Positions 37,117 to 46,100 of a stretch of 64,000 bases of DNA are shown piece after piece. Below the pieces are notes generated by a model that made no database searches, was not told the origin of the DNA, and saw only the letters and a program-made list of their open reading frames with translations. The translations under genes and the position numbers were made by a program. The number at the start of each line of letters is the position of its first letter. Position 1 is the stretch's first letter. The DNA is from Pseudomonadota bacterium (GTDB lineage Bacteria; Pseudomonadota; Gammaproteobacteria; Burkholderiales; Burkholderiaceae_C): positions 1 to 64,000 of the forward strand of contig JAKOZT010000134.1 in the NCBI GenBank assembly GCA_029779845.1. Direction: 5' to 3'.

Positions 37117-38204
37117 GCGCCGCAATCGTCTCCTTCCGCCCGACCCTCCTGCCCTGGGCGATTTCGCCCGAGGACGAGAAGCGCTTCCGGCGCATCCTCA
37201 ACATCGTGCTGGCGGTGTGCGCGATCGTCTGCCTGGTGCTGCTGTTCAGCCCCAAGCCGGTGGTCGACCGCGCCGCGCCGCCCGAGGTGCCGCAGCGCCT
37301 GGCCAAGCTGGTGCTGGAGCAGCGCGAGACCCCGCCGCCGCCCAAGCCCGCGCCGCTGACCCCGGCCGAGCAGCAGGCCAGGAGCGCCGACAAGCCCGAG
37401 GTCGCCAAGCCGCTGCCCGACGCGCAGCCGCTGCCCAAGGCGGTGGCGCCGGAGGCGCGCCGGCCCATCCCCGGCAAGCCGCCGGGCGAGATCGAGGGCG
37501 CGCGCCGCAAGGCTGCCGGCGTCGGCCTGCTGGCGATGAAGGACCAGCTCGCCGAACTGCGCGGCGCGCCGGTGGCGGTGCAGCTGAACCCGAACATCAA
37601 GGCCGGGCCCGGCGTTGGGGCCGGTGTCGGCGTGGGTGTCGGCGCGGGCAAGGACCCGGGCCTGCCGGACCGCAACCTGATCACCTCCAACGCCACCGGC
37701 GGCTCGGGCGGCATCAACACCGCCGCCTACAGCCGCGACACCGGCGGCGGCGGCCTCGCGGGGCGCGCCACCACGCTGGTCGAAGGCGTGGCCGGCGGCG
37801 GCGGTGGCGGCGGGCCGGGCGGCGGCGGCAGCTCGGGCAAGGGCGGAACGGGCACCGGCGTGGGCGGCGGCGGCGGCGCGGGCGGCAGCGTCGCCAAGGG
37901 CGGCGGCGGCAAGGCCTCGCGTTCGCTGGAGGAGATCCGCCTCGTGTTCGACCGCAACAAGGGCGCGATCTACGCGATCTACAACCGCGCACTGCGCGAC
38001 GACCCGTCGCTGCAGGGCAAGGTGGTGCTCAAGCTGACGATCGCCCCCTCGGGGCAGGTGACCGACGTGCGCGTCGAATCGAGCGAGCTGAAGGCGGCCG
38101 ACCTGGAAGCCAAGCTGCTCGCGCGCATCCGCAGCTTCGACTTCGGCGCGAAGGACGTCAACCCGATGACGGTGACGTACCCGCTCGACTTCCTGCCTTC
38201 GTAG
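37113..38204 (+). CDS. AgmX/TonB-like energy-transducing protein
   Basis: The 363-residue protein has one transmembrane helix (about 30-50: ILNIVLAVCAIVCLVLLF), a proline-rich periplasmic stretch (about 72-120, PPPPKPAP), a Val/Gly and then extreme Gly-rich segment (about 165-265) and a C-terminal AgmX/PglI-type domain (about 270-360: LEEIRLVFDRNKGAIYAIYN, LQGKVVLKLTIAPSGQVTDV, YPLDFLP). Such C-termini are TonB-like and occur in GltG/GltJ of Myxococcus. It would carry force from the ExbB/ExbD motor across the periplasm. It is the last gene of the operon. Confidence 0.88.
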   Translation: MSAAIVSFRPTLLPWAISPEDEKRFRRILNIVLAVCAIVCLVLLFSPKPVVDRAAPPEVPQRLAKLVLEQRETPPPPKPAPLTPAEQQARSADKPEVAKPLPDAQPLPKAVAPEARRPIPGKPPGEIEGARRKAAGVGLLAMKDQLAELRGAPVAVQLNPNIKAGPGVGAGVGVGVGAGKDPGLPDRNLITSNATGGSGGINTAAYSRDTGGGGLAGRATTLVEGVAGGGGGGGPGGGGSSGKGGTGTGVGGGGGAGGSVAKGGGGKASRSLEEIRLVFDRNKGAIYAIYNRALRDDPSLQGKVVLKLTIAPSGQVTDVRVESSELKAADLEAKLLARIRSFDFGAKDVNPMTVTYPLDFLPS

Positions 38205-38216
38205 AGCCCGGGCGCC

Positions 38217-38423
38217 TCAGGCGCGCAGCATCACCACCTGCGCGCTGCGCCGCGGCAGCGCGGCCGCCTCGCGGCGCGCCGCGAACCAGGCGCCAGCCCG
38301 CTCCACCCAGCCGGGTTGCACCAGCGTCGGCAGCGGCGTCGGCGCCGGCATGCGGCGCGGCGCGGGCAGCTCCGAGATCACGACGGAGGCGTGCAGCAGG
38401 CCGGAGGAGCGAAGCGTCGTCAT
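38217..38423 (-). CDS. Small hypothetical protein (68 residues)
   Basis: The ORF starts MTTLRSSGLLHASVVISELP, is Pro/Ala/Arg-rich in the middle and ends RSAQVVMLRA. AGGTGA lies 6 nt before the ATG. No domain is recognised. It stands alone, convergent with the AgmX-like gene, and has a 17-bp inverted repeat 30 nt upstream that could be its operator, which is the best evidence that it is a real gene. Confidence 0.5.
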   Translation of the reverse strand: MTTLRSSGLLHASVVISELPAPRRMPAPTPLPTLVQPGWVERAGAWFAARREAAALPRRSAQVVMLRA

Positions 38424-38452
38424 GGGGGTCACCTGTGGAGCGGTGCCGTAAA

Positions 38453-38469
38453 GGTAACCACGGGTTACC
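38453..38469. promoter_or_regulatory. Perfect inverted repeat GGTAACC-acg-GGTTACC
   Basis: Two exact 7-bp arms are separated by 3 bp, in the 71-nt gap between ybaN and the small minus-strand ORF and 30 nt upstream of the latter's ATG. The arms are AT-richer than the surroundings. This looks like a site for a dimeric regulator or a small hairpin; the cognate protein is unknown. Confidence 0.5.
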
Positions 38470-38494
38470 GCACTGCCCACCCCCCGAAGCGGTG

Positions 38495-38893
38495 TCAGCG
38501 CGCTTCGGCGTCGGGCAGCCGCCACAGCCACAGCCCCACCGCCAGGCAGATGCCGCCCGGCAACCAGCGCCACGGCGCGGGCATCACCCACCAGGCCCAG
38601 ACGCTGCCGACGGCCATCATCGCCCAGGCGAGCTGCTTGGCGCGGCGCGGCACCGCGCGGCGCGCGCGCCAGTCGGCCACCATCGGGCCGAAGCGCGGGT
38701 GCGTGAGCAGCCAGGTCTCGAAGCGCTCGCTGCCGCGCGAGAAGCAGAACGCCGCCAGCAGCACGAAGGGCGTGGTGGGCAGCAGCGGCAGGAAGATGCC
38801 GACGATGCCGAGCGCGAGGCTGGTCAGGCCGGCGGCCGTCCAGCAGGCGCGTTGCCACAGAGGGCGGTGCGGCGGGGGTGGCAGGCTGCTCAT
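38495..38893 (-). CDS. YbaN/DUF454 inner-membrane protein
   Basis: The 132-residue protein has the DUF454 pattern: helix with GIVGIFLPLLPTTPFVLLAAFCFSRGS, then RFETWLLTHPRFGPMVADWR, the RAKQLAW segment and two further hydrophobic helices (LAWAMMAVGSVWAWWVM, GGICLAVGLWLW). It is a multi-pass inner-membrane protein of unknown function. The ATG at 38891-38893 is 42 nt from the divergent pldA start. Confidence 0.88.
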   Translation of the reverse strand: MSSLPPPPHRPLWQRACWTAAGLTSLALGIVGIFLPLLPTTPFVLLAAFCFSRGSERFETWLLTHPRFGPMVADWRARRAVPRRAKQLAWAMMAVGSVWAWWVMPAPWRWLPGGICLAVGLWLWRLPDAEAR

Positions 38894-38935
38894 CGCGGCA
38901 TTGTCGCCGTGCGGCGTGCCGGATACTCCGGGCCC

Positions 38936-39973
38936 ATGAGACTCGCCCTGCTGACTTCCTGCGCGCTGCTGATGATGCCGGCCTGGGCCGGCGCGCAAAC
39001 CACGCAAGACAGCGCCGCCGACTGCGTCGCGATGGCCGAGCCGGCCGCGCGCCTGGCCTGCTACGACCGGCTGCACGGCCGCGCCGAGCCGCCGCCCGCC
39101 CCGGCGCCCGCCGACGCCGCGAGCGCCGCGCCGCTGATCGCCAGGCCGCCCGCCGACGACGATTCCAAGCTCGGCCCGCGCTGGGATCTGGACGGCCAGC
39201 GCGGCACGCTGTTCACGCCGCGCGCCTACAAGCCGGTCTACCTGCTGCCCGCCACCTGGACCGACCGCGTCAACCGCGAGCCCGGCTCGCCCTCGCCGCA
39301 GCACGAGGTGAACACGCCGCTGGTGCTCAAGTCGATCGAGGCCAAGTACCAGATCAGCCTGAAGAGCAAGTTCGCGCATTCGCTGGGCGGCCTGCCGGTG
39401 AGCGTGTGGGGCGGCTACACGCAGTCGTCGCGCTGGCAGGTCTACAACGGCGCCGATTCGCGCCCCTTCCGCGAGACCAACTACGAGCCCGAGCTGATGC
39501 TGGTGACGCCGCTGAAGCTCGAGCTGCCGGGCTGGACGCTGCGCATGGCCTCGCTGGCGCTGAACCACCAGTCCAACGGCCGCGCGCTGCCGTTGTCGCG
39601 CAGCTGGAACCGCGTGATCGGGGGCGTGGCGCTGGAGCGCGAAGACGACTGGGTCGCCGAGCTGCGCGCCTGGAAGCGCATCCGCGAGGATGCCGACGAC
39701 GACGACAACCCCGACATCGCCGACCACGTCGGCCGTGCCGAGCTGCGCGTGGCGCGCTACTGGGGCGAGCATGCGCTGTCGCTGCAGCTGCGCCACTCGA
39801 TGCGCAGCGGCGCGCGCTCGCGCGGCTCGGCGCAGATCGACTACGTGTTCCCGCTGGCCGGCGCGCTGCACGGCCAGCTGCAGCTCTTCAGCGGCTACGG
39901 CGAGAGCCTGATCGACTACAACCTGCGCCAGACCAAGGCCGGGCTGGGCGTGACGATCGCGGGGTGGCGTTGA
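38936..39973 (+). CDS. pldA: Outer-membrane phospholipase A1
   Basis: PldA hydrolyses phospholipids that leak into the outer leaflet of the outer membrane. The 345-residue protein has a signal peptide (cleavage after AGA), a soluble N-terminal stretch (about 22-95) and the 12-strand barrel. It shows the catalytic block NHQSNGRALPLSRSWNR that supplies His, Ser and Asn, and the calcium-associated segment. It ends TIAGWR. The MFS gene starts within its last codons. Confidence 0.9.
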   Translation: MRLALLTSCALLMMPAWAGAQTTQDSAADCVAMAEPAARLACYDRLHGRAEPPPAPAPADAASAAPLIARPPADDDSKLGPRWDLDGQRGTLFTPRAYKPVYLLPATWTDRVNREPGSPSPQHEVNTPLVLKSIEAKYQISLKSKFAHSLGGLPVSVWGGYTQSSRWQVYNGADSRPFRETNYEPELMLVTPLKLELPGWTLRMASLALNHQSNGRALPLSRSWNRVIGGVALEREDDWVAELRAWKRIREDADDDDNPDIADHVGRAELRVARYWGEHALSLQLRHSMRSGARSRGSAQIDYVFPLAGALHGQLQLFSGYGESLIDYNLRQTKAGLGVTIAGWR

Positions 39974-41166
39974 ACACGCGCCCGCTGGCGATCGCGCTGG
40001 CCGGCCTGCTGGCGCTGGCCGTGGCGATGGGCATCGGCCGCTTCGCCTTCACGCCGCTGCTGCCGATGATGCTGCACGACGGCCTCGTCGATCTGCCCGG
40101 CGCGAGCTGGCTGGCCACCGCCAACTACCTCGGCTACTGGCTCGGCGCGATGGCCTGCGCCGTGCAGCCGGCGCTGTGGCGCCGCCGGGGGCGCGCGCCG
40201 CTGGCGCACACCACCGTCGTGCGCGTCGGGCTGGTCGCCACCGTGCTGCTGACATTGCTGATGGCATTGCCGCTGCCGGCGCTGTGGGCGCCGGCGCGCT
40301 TTCTCGCCGGCATGGCGAGCGCCTTCGTGTTCGTCTACGTCTCGGGCTGGTGCCTCGCCCGCCTGGCCGCGCTCGGCGCGCCGGCGCTGGCCGGCATCAT
40401 CTACGTCGGCCCGGGGCTGGGCATTTCGGTGAGCGGCCTGGCCGCCACCGCGATGGTGTCGCAAGGCGTGCATGCGACCACCGGCTGGGCGGTGTTCGCG
40501 CTGCTGGCCGCGCTGCTGACCGCGATCGCCTGGCCGCAGCTGCGTGGCGCGGTGGCCGCGCCGGCGGCGTCCGACATCCACGACGCCGCGCCGCCGCGCG
40601 GCACCATCACGGCCTTCACGCTCGCCTACGGCCTGGCGGGCTTCGGCTACATCGTCACCGCGACCTTCCTGCCGGTGATCGCGCGCCAGGCCTTGCCGGG
40701 CTCGGTGTGGCTGGACCTGTTCTGGCCGCTGTTCGGCTTCGGCGTCGCGCTCGGCGCGCTGATCACGGTGCGCCTGCCGCCGCGCATCGACCGCCGTCAC
40801 CTGCTGATGGCCTGCTACGCGATGCAGGCGGCCGGCGTGCTCTTGAGCGTGTGGCTGCCCACGCGCGCCGGCTTCGCCTTCGGCAGCCTGCTGCTGGGCC
40901 TGCCCTTCACCGCGATCACGCTGTTCGCGATGCAGGAGGCGCGGCGCCTGCAGCCGCACGGAACCTCGGCGCTGATCGGCCTGCTGACGGCCGCCTACGG
41001 CCTGGGCCAGATCGCGGGTCCGCCGATGGTGGCCTGGCTGCTGACGCGCACCGCCAGCGCGGCCGAAGGCTTCGCGCTCGCGCTGCAGACCGCCGCGGCG
41101 GCATTGCTCGCCGGGCTGGTGATCTACGGGGTGCTGGCGCGGCGCCAGCCGCTCAGCGCCGCGTAG
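39964..41166 (+). CDS. YbfB/YjiJ-family MFS transporter
   Basis: The roughly 400-residue protein has 12 hydrophobic helices and the family start [19 protein letters not shown], then [15 protein letters not shown] and [13 protein letters not shown]. The transported solute is unknown. The start may be the GTG at 39964, inside the end of pldA, or the TTG at 39970; neither has a convincing ribosome site. Its 3' end overlaps infA by 14 nt in convergent orientation. Confidence 0.85.
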   Translation: MALNTRPLAIALAGLLALAVAMGIGRFAFTPLLPMMLHDGLVDLPGASWLATANYLGYWLGAMACAVQPALWRRRGRAPLAHTTVVRVGLVATVLLTLLMALPLPALWAPARFLAGMASAFVFVYVSGWCLARLAALGAPALAGIIYVGPGLGISVSGLAATAMVSQGVHATTGWAVFALLAALLTAIAWPQLRGAVAAPAASDIHDAAPPRGTITAFTLAYGLAGFGYIVTATFLPVIARQALPGSVWLDLFWPLFGFGVALGALITVRLPPRIDRRHLLMACYAMQAAGVLLSVWLPTRAGFAFGSLLLGLPFTAITLFAMQEARRLQPHGTSALIGLLTAAYGLGQIAGPPMVAWLLTRTASAAEGFALALQTAAAALLAGLVIYGVLARRQPLSAA

Positions 41167-41407
41167 CGCCGGCCGGCGGGCCGCGCCGCTCGAGGTGGCG
41201 GAAGGTGATGCGGCCCTTCGACAGATCGTAGGGCGAGAGTTCCAGCGACACGTTGTCGCCGGCCAGCACGCGGATGTGGTGCTTGCGCATCTTGCCGCCG
41301 GCGTAGGCGATCAGCTGGTGGCCGTTGTCCAGCGTCACGCGAAAACGCGAGTCGGGCAGGACTTCGTTGACGACGCCGTGCATCTCGATGAGTTCTTCCT
41401 TGGCCAT
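41153..41407 (-). CDS. infA: Translation initiation factor IF-1 (longer paralogue)
   Basis: IF-1 binds the ribosomal A site during initiation. The S1/OB-fold is complete ([53 protein letters not shown]). At 84 residues it is longer than the usual 72 because of a C-terminal [14 protein letters not shown] tail, as in the second, stand-alone infA copy of many betaproteobacteria. It follows a small ORF by 7 nt and shares its promoter. Confidence 0.93.
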   Translation of the reverse strand: MAKEELIEMHGVVNEVLPDSRFRVTLDNGHQLIAYAGGKMRKHHIRVLAGDNVSLELSPYDLSKGRITFRHLERRGPPAGATRR

Positions 41408-41414
41408 GCGGTGT

Positions 41415-41687
41415 TCACTCCGGGGAGGTGGTGGATGGGTCGAATGCGGGCACGGGCCGGCCGATCCAGGCCAGCGCCTGCTCGGTGGCGAAGCGAGTCG
41501 CCTGCTCGTGGCTGTCGAAGGCGGGCACGAAGCGCATCACGCGGTCGTGCGTCATGCTGCCGCGGCCGCTGCGGATGGAAACGGCGGCGGCATAGCGGCC
41601 GCAGCCCAGGGGACGGGTCAGGGGAGAAACGAGGTACTTCCCGATCTGGAGGGAGGATTGAATGGAGATTCCTTGTCGGGCCGGCAT
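41415..41687 (-). CDS. Conserved small hypothetical protein upstream of infA
   Basis: The 90-residue ORF includes [39 protein letters not shown] and a C-terminal [20 protein letters not shown], the look of a compact alpha/beta cytoplasmic protein. I cannot name the family with confidence. It ends 7 nt before infA, so it is co-transcribed with a translation factor. Its ATG has no clear ribosome site and a later start is possible. Confidence 0.6.
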   Translation of the reverse strand: MPARQGISIQSSLQIGKYLVSPLTRPLGCGRYAAAVSIRSGRGSMTHDRVMRFVPAFDSHEQATRFATEQALAWIGRPVPAFDPSTTSPE

Positions 41688-41822
41688 GCCGCAGCGCGGG
41701 GCTGCTGACGGGTCGGCGTGAATGGCGCGCGTTCAGCGCGCGCGGGGCGCGGAGACCAGCTCGTGATCCCGGCGATGGGCTTCATGCTTCACAGCAGATG
41801 CAGCCATCGCGATGAGTTGCGC

Positions 41823-41831
41823 AGTTTAACA
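41823..41831 (-). promoter_or_regulatory. Extended -10 promoter for the small ORF-infA pair
   Basis: The minus strand reads TGTTAAACT: TG extension plus TAAACT (4 of 6). Transcription would begin near 41816 and give a 130-nt leader, in which GCGCGC/GCGCGC can form a hairpin at 41723-41739. The rest of the 41688-41845 gap shows no other feature. Confidence 0.45.
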
Positions 41832-41845
41832 CGAGGGCTCATCGC

Positions 41846-42331
41846 TCAGCCGCCCGCCTCCAGATTGGCGCGCATGCGCTCGAGCAGCGAGCGCAGCTGC
41901 GCGCGCTCGGCCGCGGCCAGCCCGGCCAGCGAGGCTTCGGCAAGGCGGCGCCGCTCGCGCTGCACCGCCTGGTGCTGGGCGCGCGCGCGTTCGCTCAGGT
42001 GCAGTCGCGTGACGCGGCGGTCGTTTTCGTCGGCGTGAGCCTCCAGCCAGCCGCGCTCGCGCAGCGCGTTGACGATGCGCGCCAGCTGGCCTTTGTCGCG
42101 CCCCGAATGCTCGGCCAGCTCGCTCTGCGTGGCGCCGGGGCGGCGCGCGAAGAAGCCGAGCACGCGCGCCTCCAGCGGCGTCAGGTCCTGCTCGCCGTCG
42201 CGCAGCGCCTGATGCTGGCGCGCGCGCAGCAGGTGCATCAGCGCGTGCAGGGCGTCGAACAGGTCGTCCGCGCCGGCAGGTTTGTCCGATTGGTTGACAT
42301 GGTCAAGTGTTTTACGCATGATGGGTGACAT
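41846..42331 (-). CDS. MarR-family transcriptional regulator
   Basis: The 161-residue protein has a MarR winged helix (about 55-125: LTPLEARVLGFFARRPGATQ, SELAEHSGRDKGQLARIVNAL, RGWLEAHADENDRRVTRLHL) and helical dimerisation ends. The start may be the ATG at 42329-42331 or at 42317-42319. It is divergent from a siderophore-interacting flavoprotein, and two TTGAC-like inverted repeats lie in its start region, so it probably represses itself and its neighbour. Confidence 0.88.
   Translation of the reverse strand: MSPIMRKTLDHVNQSDKPAGADDLFDALHALMHLLRARQHQALRDGEQDLTPLEARVLGFFARRPGATQSELAEHSGRDKGQLARIVNALRERGWLEAHADENDRRVTRLHLSERARAQHQAVQRERRRLAEASLAGLAAAERAQLRSLLERMRANLEAGG
42294..42306. promoter_or_regulatory. 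MarR operator-like repeat TTGAC-atg-GTCAA
   Basis: A perfect 5-bp inverted repeat with 3-bp spacer lies inside the first codons of marR. A second, imperfect copy is centred 31 bp away at 42331. Repeats of this size suit a MarR dimer. Confidence 0.5.
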
Positions 42332-42337
42332 TATCAA
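42325..42337. promoter_or_regulatory. Second MarR operator-like repeat (GTGAC-att-ATCAA)
   Basis: This 13-bp site matches the repeat at 42294-42306 closely (minus strand TTGAT-aat-GTCAC) and is centred 31 bp from it, about three helical turns, so two dimers would sit on the same DNA face. It overlaps the first possible marR start codon and lies 15 nt before the divergent gene. Confidence 0.5.
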
Positions 42338-42352
42338 CCAATCCGGTTTTCC

Positions 42353-43108
42353 ATGACGCCTTACGACTCCCCTGCCCCCGTGTCCGCGCGCCGCATCGAG
42401 CGCGTGCGTTTCGAGCTGCGCCGCCGCGACCTGCGCGTGGCGCGCGTCGAGCGCGTCGGCAGCGGCTTCGCGCGCATCGTCTTCACGGGCGACGCGCTGG
42501 CCGATTTCCAGTCGCTCTCCTTCGACGACCACGTCAAGTTCATCTTCGCCGATGCGCAGGGCGAGACGCTGATGCGCGACTACACGCCGCGGCGCTTCGA
42601 CGCGCAGCGCCGCGAGCTCGCCATCGAGTTCGCGCTGCACGGCCACGGCCCCGCCGCCGAATGGGCGCGCCAGGCCGCGCCCGGGCAGGCGGCGACGATC
42701 GGCGGGCCGCGCGGCTCGATGATCATCCCGATGGACTACGACTGGCACCTGCTGGCCGGCGACGCCTGCGCGCTGCCGGCGATCGCGCGCCGCCTCGAAG
42801 AGCTGCCCGCCGGCACGCCGGTGCGCGTGCTGGTGCAGATCGACGACGCGGCCGACGAGCGCCGCCTGGCCACCGCCGCGGCCGCGCAGGTGCAGTGGGT
42901 GCGCACAGAGGAGGAATGGCTGGCGGCGCTGCGCGCGATGCCGCTGCCGCGCGGCGAGGGCTTCGTCTGGTGCGCCGGCGAGGCCGCCGCGATGCGCGCG
43001 GCACGCGACATGCTGATCGCCAAACACCGCCACCCGCGCGAGGCGATGCGCGTGGCCGCCTACTGGAAGCGCGGCGCGGCGGATTTCCACGAGCGGCTGG
43101 ACGGCTGA
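42353..43108 (+). CDS. Siderophore-interacting flavoprotein (ViuB/SIP family)
   Basis: SIP proteins reduce ferric siderophores in the cytoplasm with NAD(P)H or ferredoxin through FAD. The 251 residues show an FAD-binding barrel with MRDYTPRRFD and GPRGSMIIP, and the C-terminal SIP domain with VWCAGEAAAMRAARDMLI and HPREAMRVAAYWKRGAADFH. Start ATG 42353 lies 21 nt from the divergent marR. It could work with the receptor at 18.7-20.8 kb; no Fur box is seen here. Confidence 0.9.
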   Translation: MTPYDSPAPVSARRIERVRFELRRRDLRVARVERVGSGFARIVFTGDALADFQSLSFDDHVKFIFADAQGETLMRDYTPRRFDAQRRELAIEFALHGHGPAAEWARQAAPGQAATIGGPRGSMIIPMDYDWHLLAGDACALPAIARRLEELPAGTPVRVLVQIDDAADERRLATAAAAQVQWVRTEEEWLAALRAMPLPRGEGFVWCAGEAAAMRAARDMLIAKHRHPREAMRVAAYWKRGAADFHERLDG

Positions 43109-43153
43109 GCCGGCATCGACGCGGCCGTCTCCACCAGCGCAGACATCAGGCCC

Positions 43154-46100
43154 TCATCCACATTGCCCCACGTACCCGCAGGCCGTGCAGAAATCGCAGC
43201 CGTCCTTGTGGATCACCGTCGGGTTGCCGCACTCCGGGCACACCGAGCCGGCCTGCAAGGGCGGCGTGGTGACGGCGCTGGCGCCGGCCTTGGGCGTCTC
43301 CAGCACGCCCATGTCGCGCAGCGGGAAGCCCTGCTCGTCGAGCACGCCCAGCATCGCGTAGCGGTGGATGATCAGCCGCGCCAGATACGCCACGGTCGAC
43401 GGCCACACCTGCTGGCGGCGCTCGCCGTGCGGCAGGCCCGGCACGAAAGCCATGAAGTGGCCGAGCGGCTCGGCGTAGTTCAGCAGCTTGCGCAGCTTCA
43501 TGCCGATCCAGGCCGGGTCGATGACGCGCATGTCGAGCGAGAGGATGCGCGCCAGCCCGTCCATCGCGCGCGGGTAGTTGCCGGAGAAGCCCACCGCGCA
43601 GGGGCGCGTCACCGTGCCGCCGGAACCGCTGTCCGGGCCGGGCAGCGTGACTTCCTTGAGCGTCAGCGTGAAGTTTTCGCCGGTGGCGGGGTTGTCGACA
43701 TCCACCGACCAGGCCAGCGTGCCCGAGGGCCCGGTGCGCGGCTCGTCGCGGCTGAACATCGCGTCGATCACCGGCGTGGGCGCCTTGCTTCCCAGGCGCG
43801 GCAGCGCCTTGAGCTGCTCGCAGCGCCAGCGCACCACCGCCGCGGTGGCCGCCACCACACCGGGGAACAGCCGCTTCTCGCCGTGCGGCGGGAAGGCCAT
43901 CTCGAACGCGCGCTCCTCGGCCACCGTCGCCAGCGCGTCGAGCTTCAGTTGCAGCCAGGCCGGGTCGTTGGCGCGCAAGTCCATCGACAGCGTCTTGGCC
44001 ATCGCGCCCAGGCCGCGCGGCTGCTCGGCGCCGTTCACCCACACCTCAAAGGGCTGGGGTGAGCCGCCGCCTTCCGGCGCGAGTTCGCCGACGAAAAGGG
44101 CGAAGCTGCCGAACGGGTGGTTGATCATGTAGGTCCACGCCGGGTTGCCGCCGGGCAGTTCGGGGCGGCCCGGCCAGCGCAGCGAGGACAGCACCGGCGC
44201 CGGCAGGCGGTCGAGCGCGAGGCGGCGGTTCTTGTCGTCGATCTGCAAGGGCGCGGCGGCGGTCGGCGTGACGCTCAGCACCGAGCCCAGCACCGCGTTG
44301 GGCCGGTAGGTCGCGAGGCCCTTCAGGCCCGACTGCCAGGCTTCCAGGTAGAGGTGCTGGAAGTCCTCGTACGGGTAATCGGCCGGCACGTTGACGGTCT
44401 TGCTGATCGCGGTGTCGATGCACGGCGCGACTGCGGCCACCATCGCCTCGTGCGCCTTGGCGCTCATCTCCAGCGCGGTGACGAAGGCCTCGGTCAGCGG
44501 CGCCTTCTCGCCCTTCAGATGGCGGTACAGGCGCCAGGCGTGGTCCTCGACCGCGTACTCCTTGAAGCCGCCGTCGGGCATGCGCTTCTTGCGCGTGTAG
44601 GTCCAGCTGAAGGCCGGCTCGATGCCGTTGCTGGCGTTGTCGGCGAAGGCCAGGCTGATGGTGCCGGTGGGCGCGATCGACAGCAGGTGCGAGTTGCGCA
44701 GGCCGTGGGCGCGGATGCGGTCCTTCAGCGGCTGCGGCAGGCGCGAGGCGAAGGTGCTGCCGCTCAAATACAGGTCGGCATTGAAGAGCGGGAACGCGCC
44801 GCGCTCGCGCGCCAGGTCGCTGGACGCCTCGTAGGCCGCGTCGCGCATCACCTCGCTGATGCGGCGCGCCATCGCGCGCGCTTCCGGCGTGTCGTAGCGC
44901 AGGTTCAGCATCACCAGCGCATCGCCCAGCCCGGTGAAGCCCAGGCCGATGCGGCGCTTGTTGCGCGCCTCCTGCTGCTGCTGCGGCAGCGGCCAGACGG
45001 TGACGTCGAGCACGTTGTCGAGCATGCGCGTCGCGACCCTGGCGACCTTGACGAAGGCCGCGTCGTCGAACGAGGCGTGGGGCTCGAAGGGATCGCGCAC
45101 GAAGCGCGTCAGGTCGATGGAGCCGAGGCAGCAGCAGCCGTAGGGCGGGAGCGGTTGCTCGGCGCACTGTCCGGTAACCAGGCCGTTGAAGATCACCGTG
45201 TTGTGATCGGCCTGCGTCGTGTCGTAGACCGGCTGGCGACCGATCGGCTCGATGGCCGCAATACGCGCCGTGAAGCGCTGATGCTTGTACAAGGCCTTTC
45301 CGGCGAGCCATTCCTCGTACTTCGTACGCTTGGCCGGCAACAGGAACCCGACTTCGCGCATGAAGGCATCGCGCGATTCACCGTCGATGATCAACTCGTG
45401 CAGATCTTGGCAGGCGTACTCGCGCAAGCCGCCGCGCCCGTCCGGGAGCGGTCGCGCGCCCGCGGCACGTCGCCGATGGATGCGCGCGAAGACACCGAAG
45501 TTGGCGAGCAGCACCTGCACGTCCTGCAACAAGGGTCGATGCACGGAGCTGAGCCGGATCGAGCAGGTCTGCCGCGAAGACGACACGTTGACGGTTCCGT
45601 CGGTCTGGAACAGCGCCTGCAAATAGGCCCGGACGCATGCTTCGCTGCCGCGCCAGACGACTTCGGGCACGCGCAGCTTCGTCTCGCGCGTGAAGCCGAG
45701 CGCGACCAGCGCGCGCGCCAGCAGCACCGAGCGGAGAGAGACCTGATTGCGGGCCGGAACCGCCACCGGGGCCACGGTGTAGTTCCGCGGCCTCTCCGCC
45801 AGCCCGGCGATCAGCAGGTTGATCGCCGCAGCGGCCGTGTCCGCCAGCGCACGCTCCTCGTTCCACAAGGTGAGGACCGCCGCCTCCTGCCCTCGGCCCC
45901 GGTTCGTGAAGTGGCCATCGCCGGTGATCAGCCCGAGCAGCAGGCCCAGTTGCGCGCTGCCCTGGTCGCCGAATTGGCCCTTCGCGCACTGCACCCAGAG
46001 TTCGTCGCCCGCCCGCAGATCGGCGAGCCGCAGCTTCCCGCGCGCCGTGTAGAACTCGTGCCACGCGGTCGCCTCGATCTCGTAACCCTCGGCCGTCGAC

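Noticed and set aside
29064..38204. A gliding-motility apparatus
   Set aside because: Only the Agl-Glt core resemblance is present; no MglA-type GTPase, FHA-domain GltG or other motility regulators are seen, and related cores occur in non-gliders.
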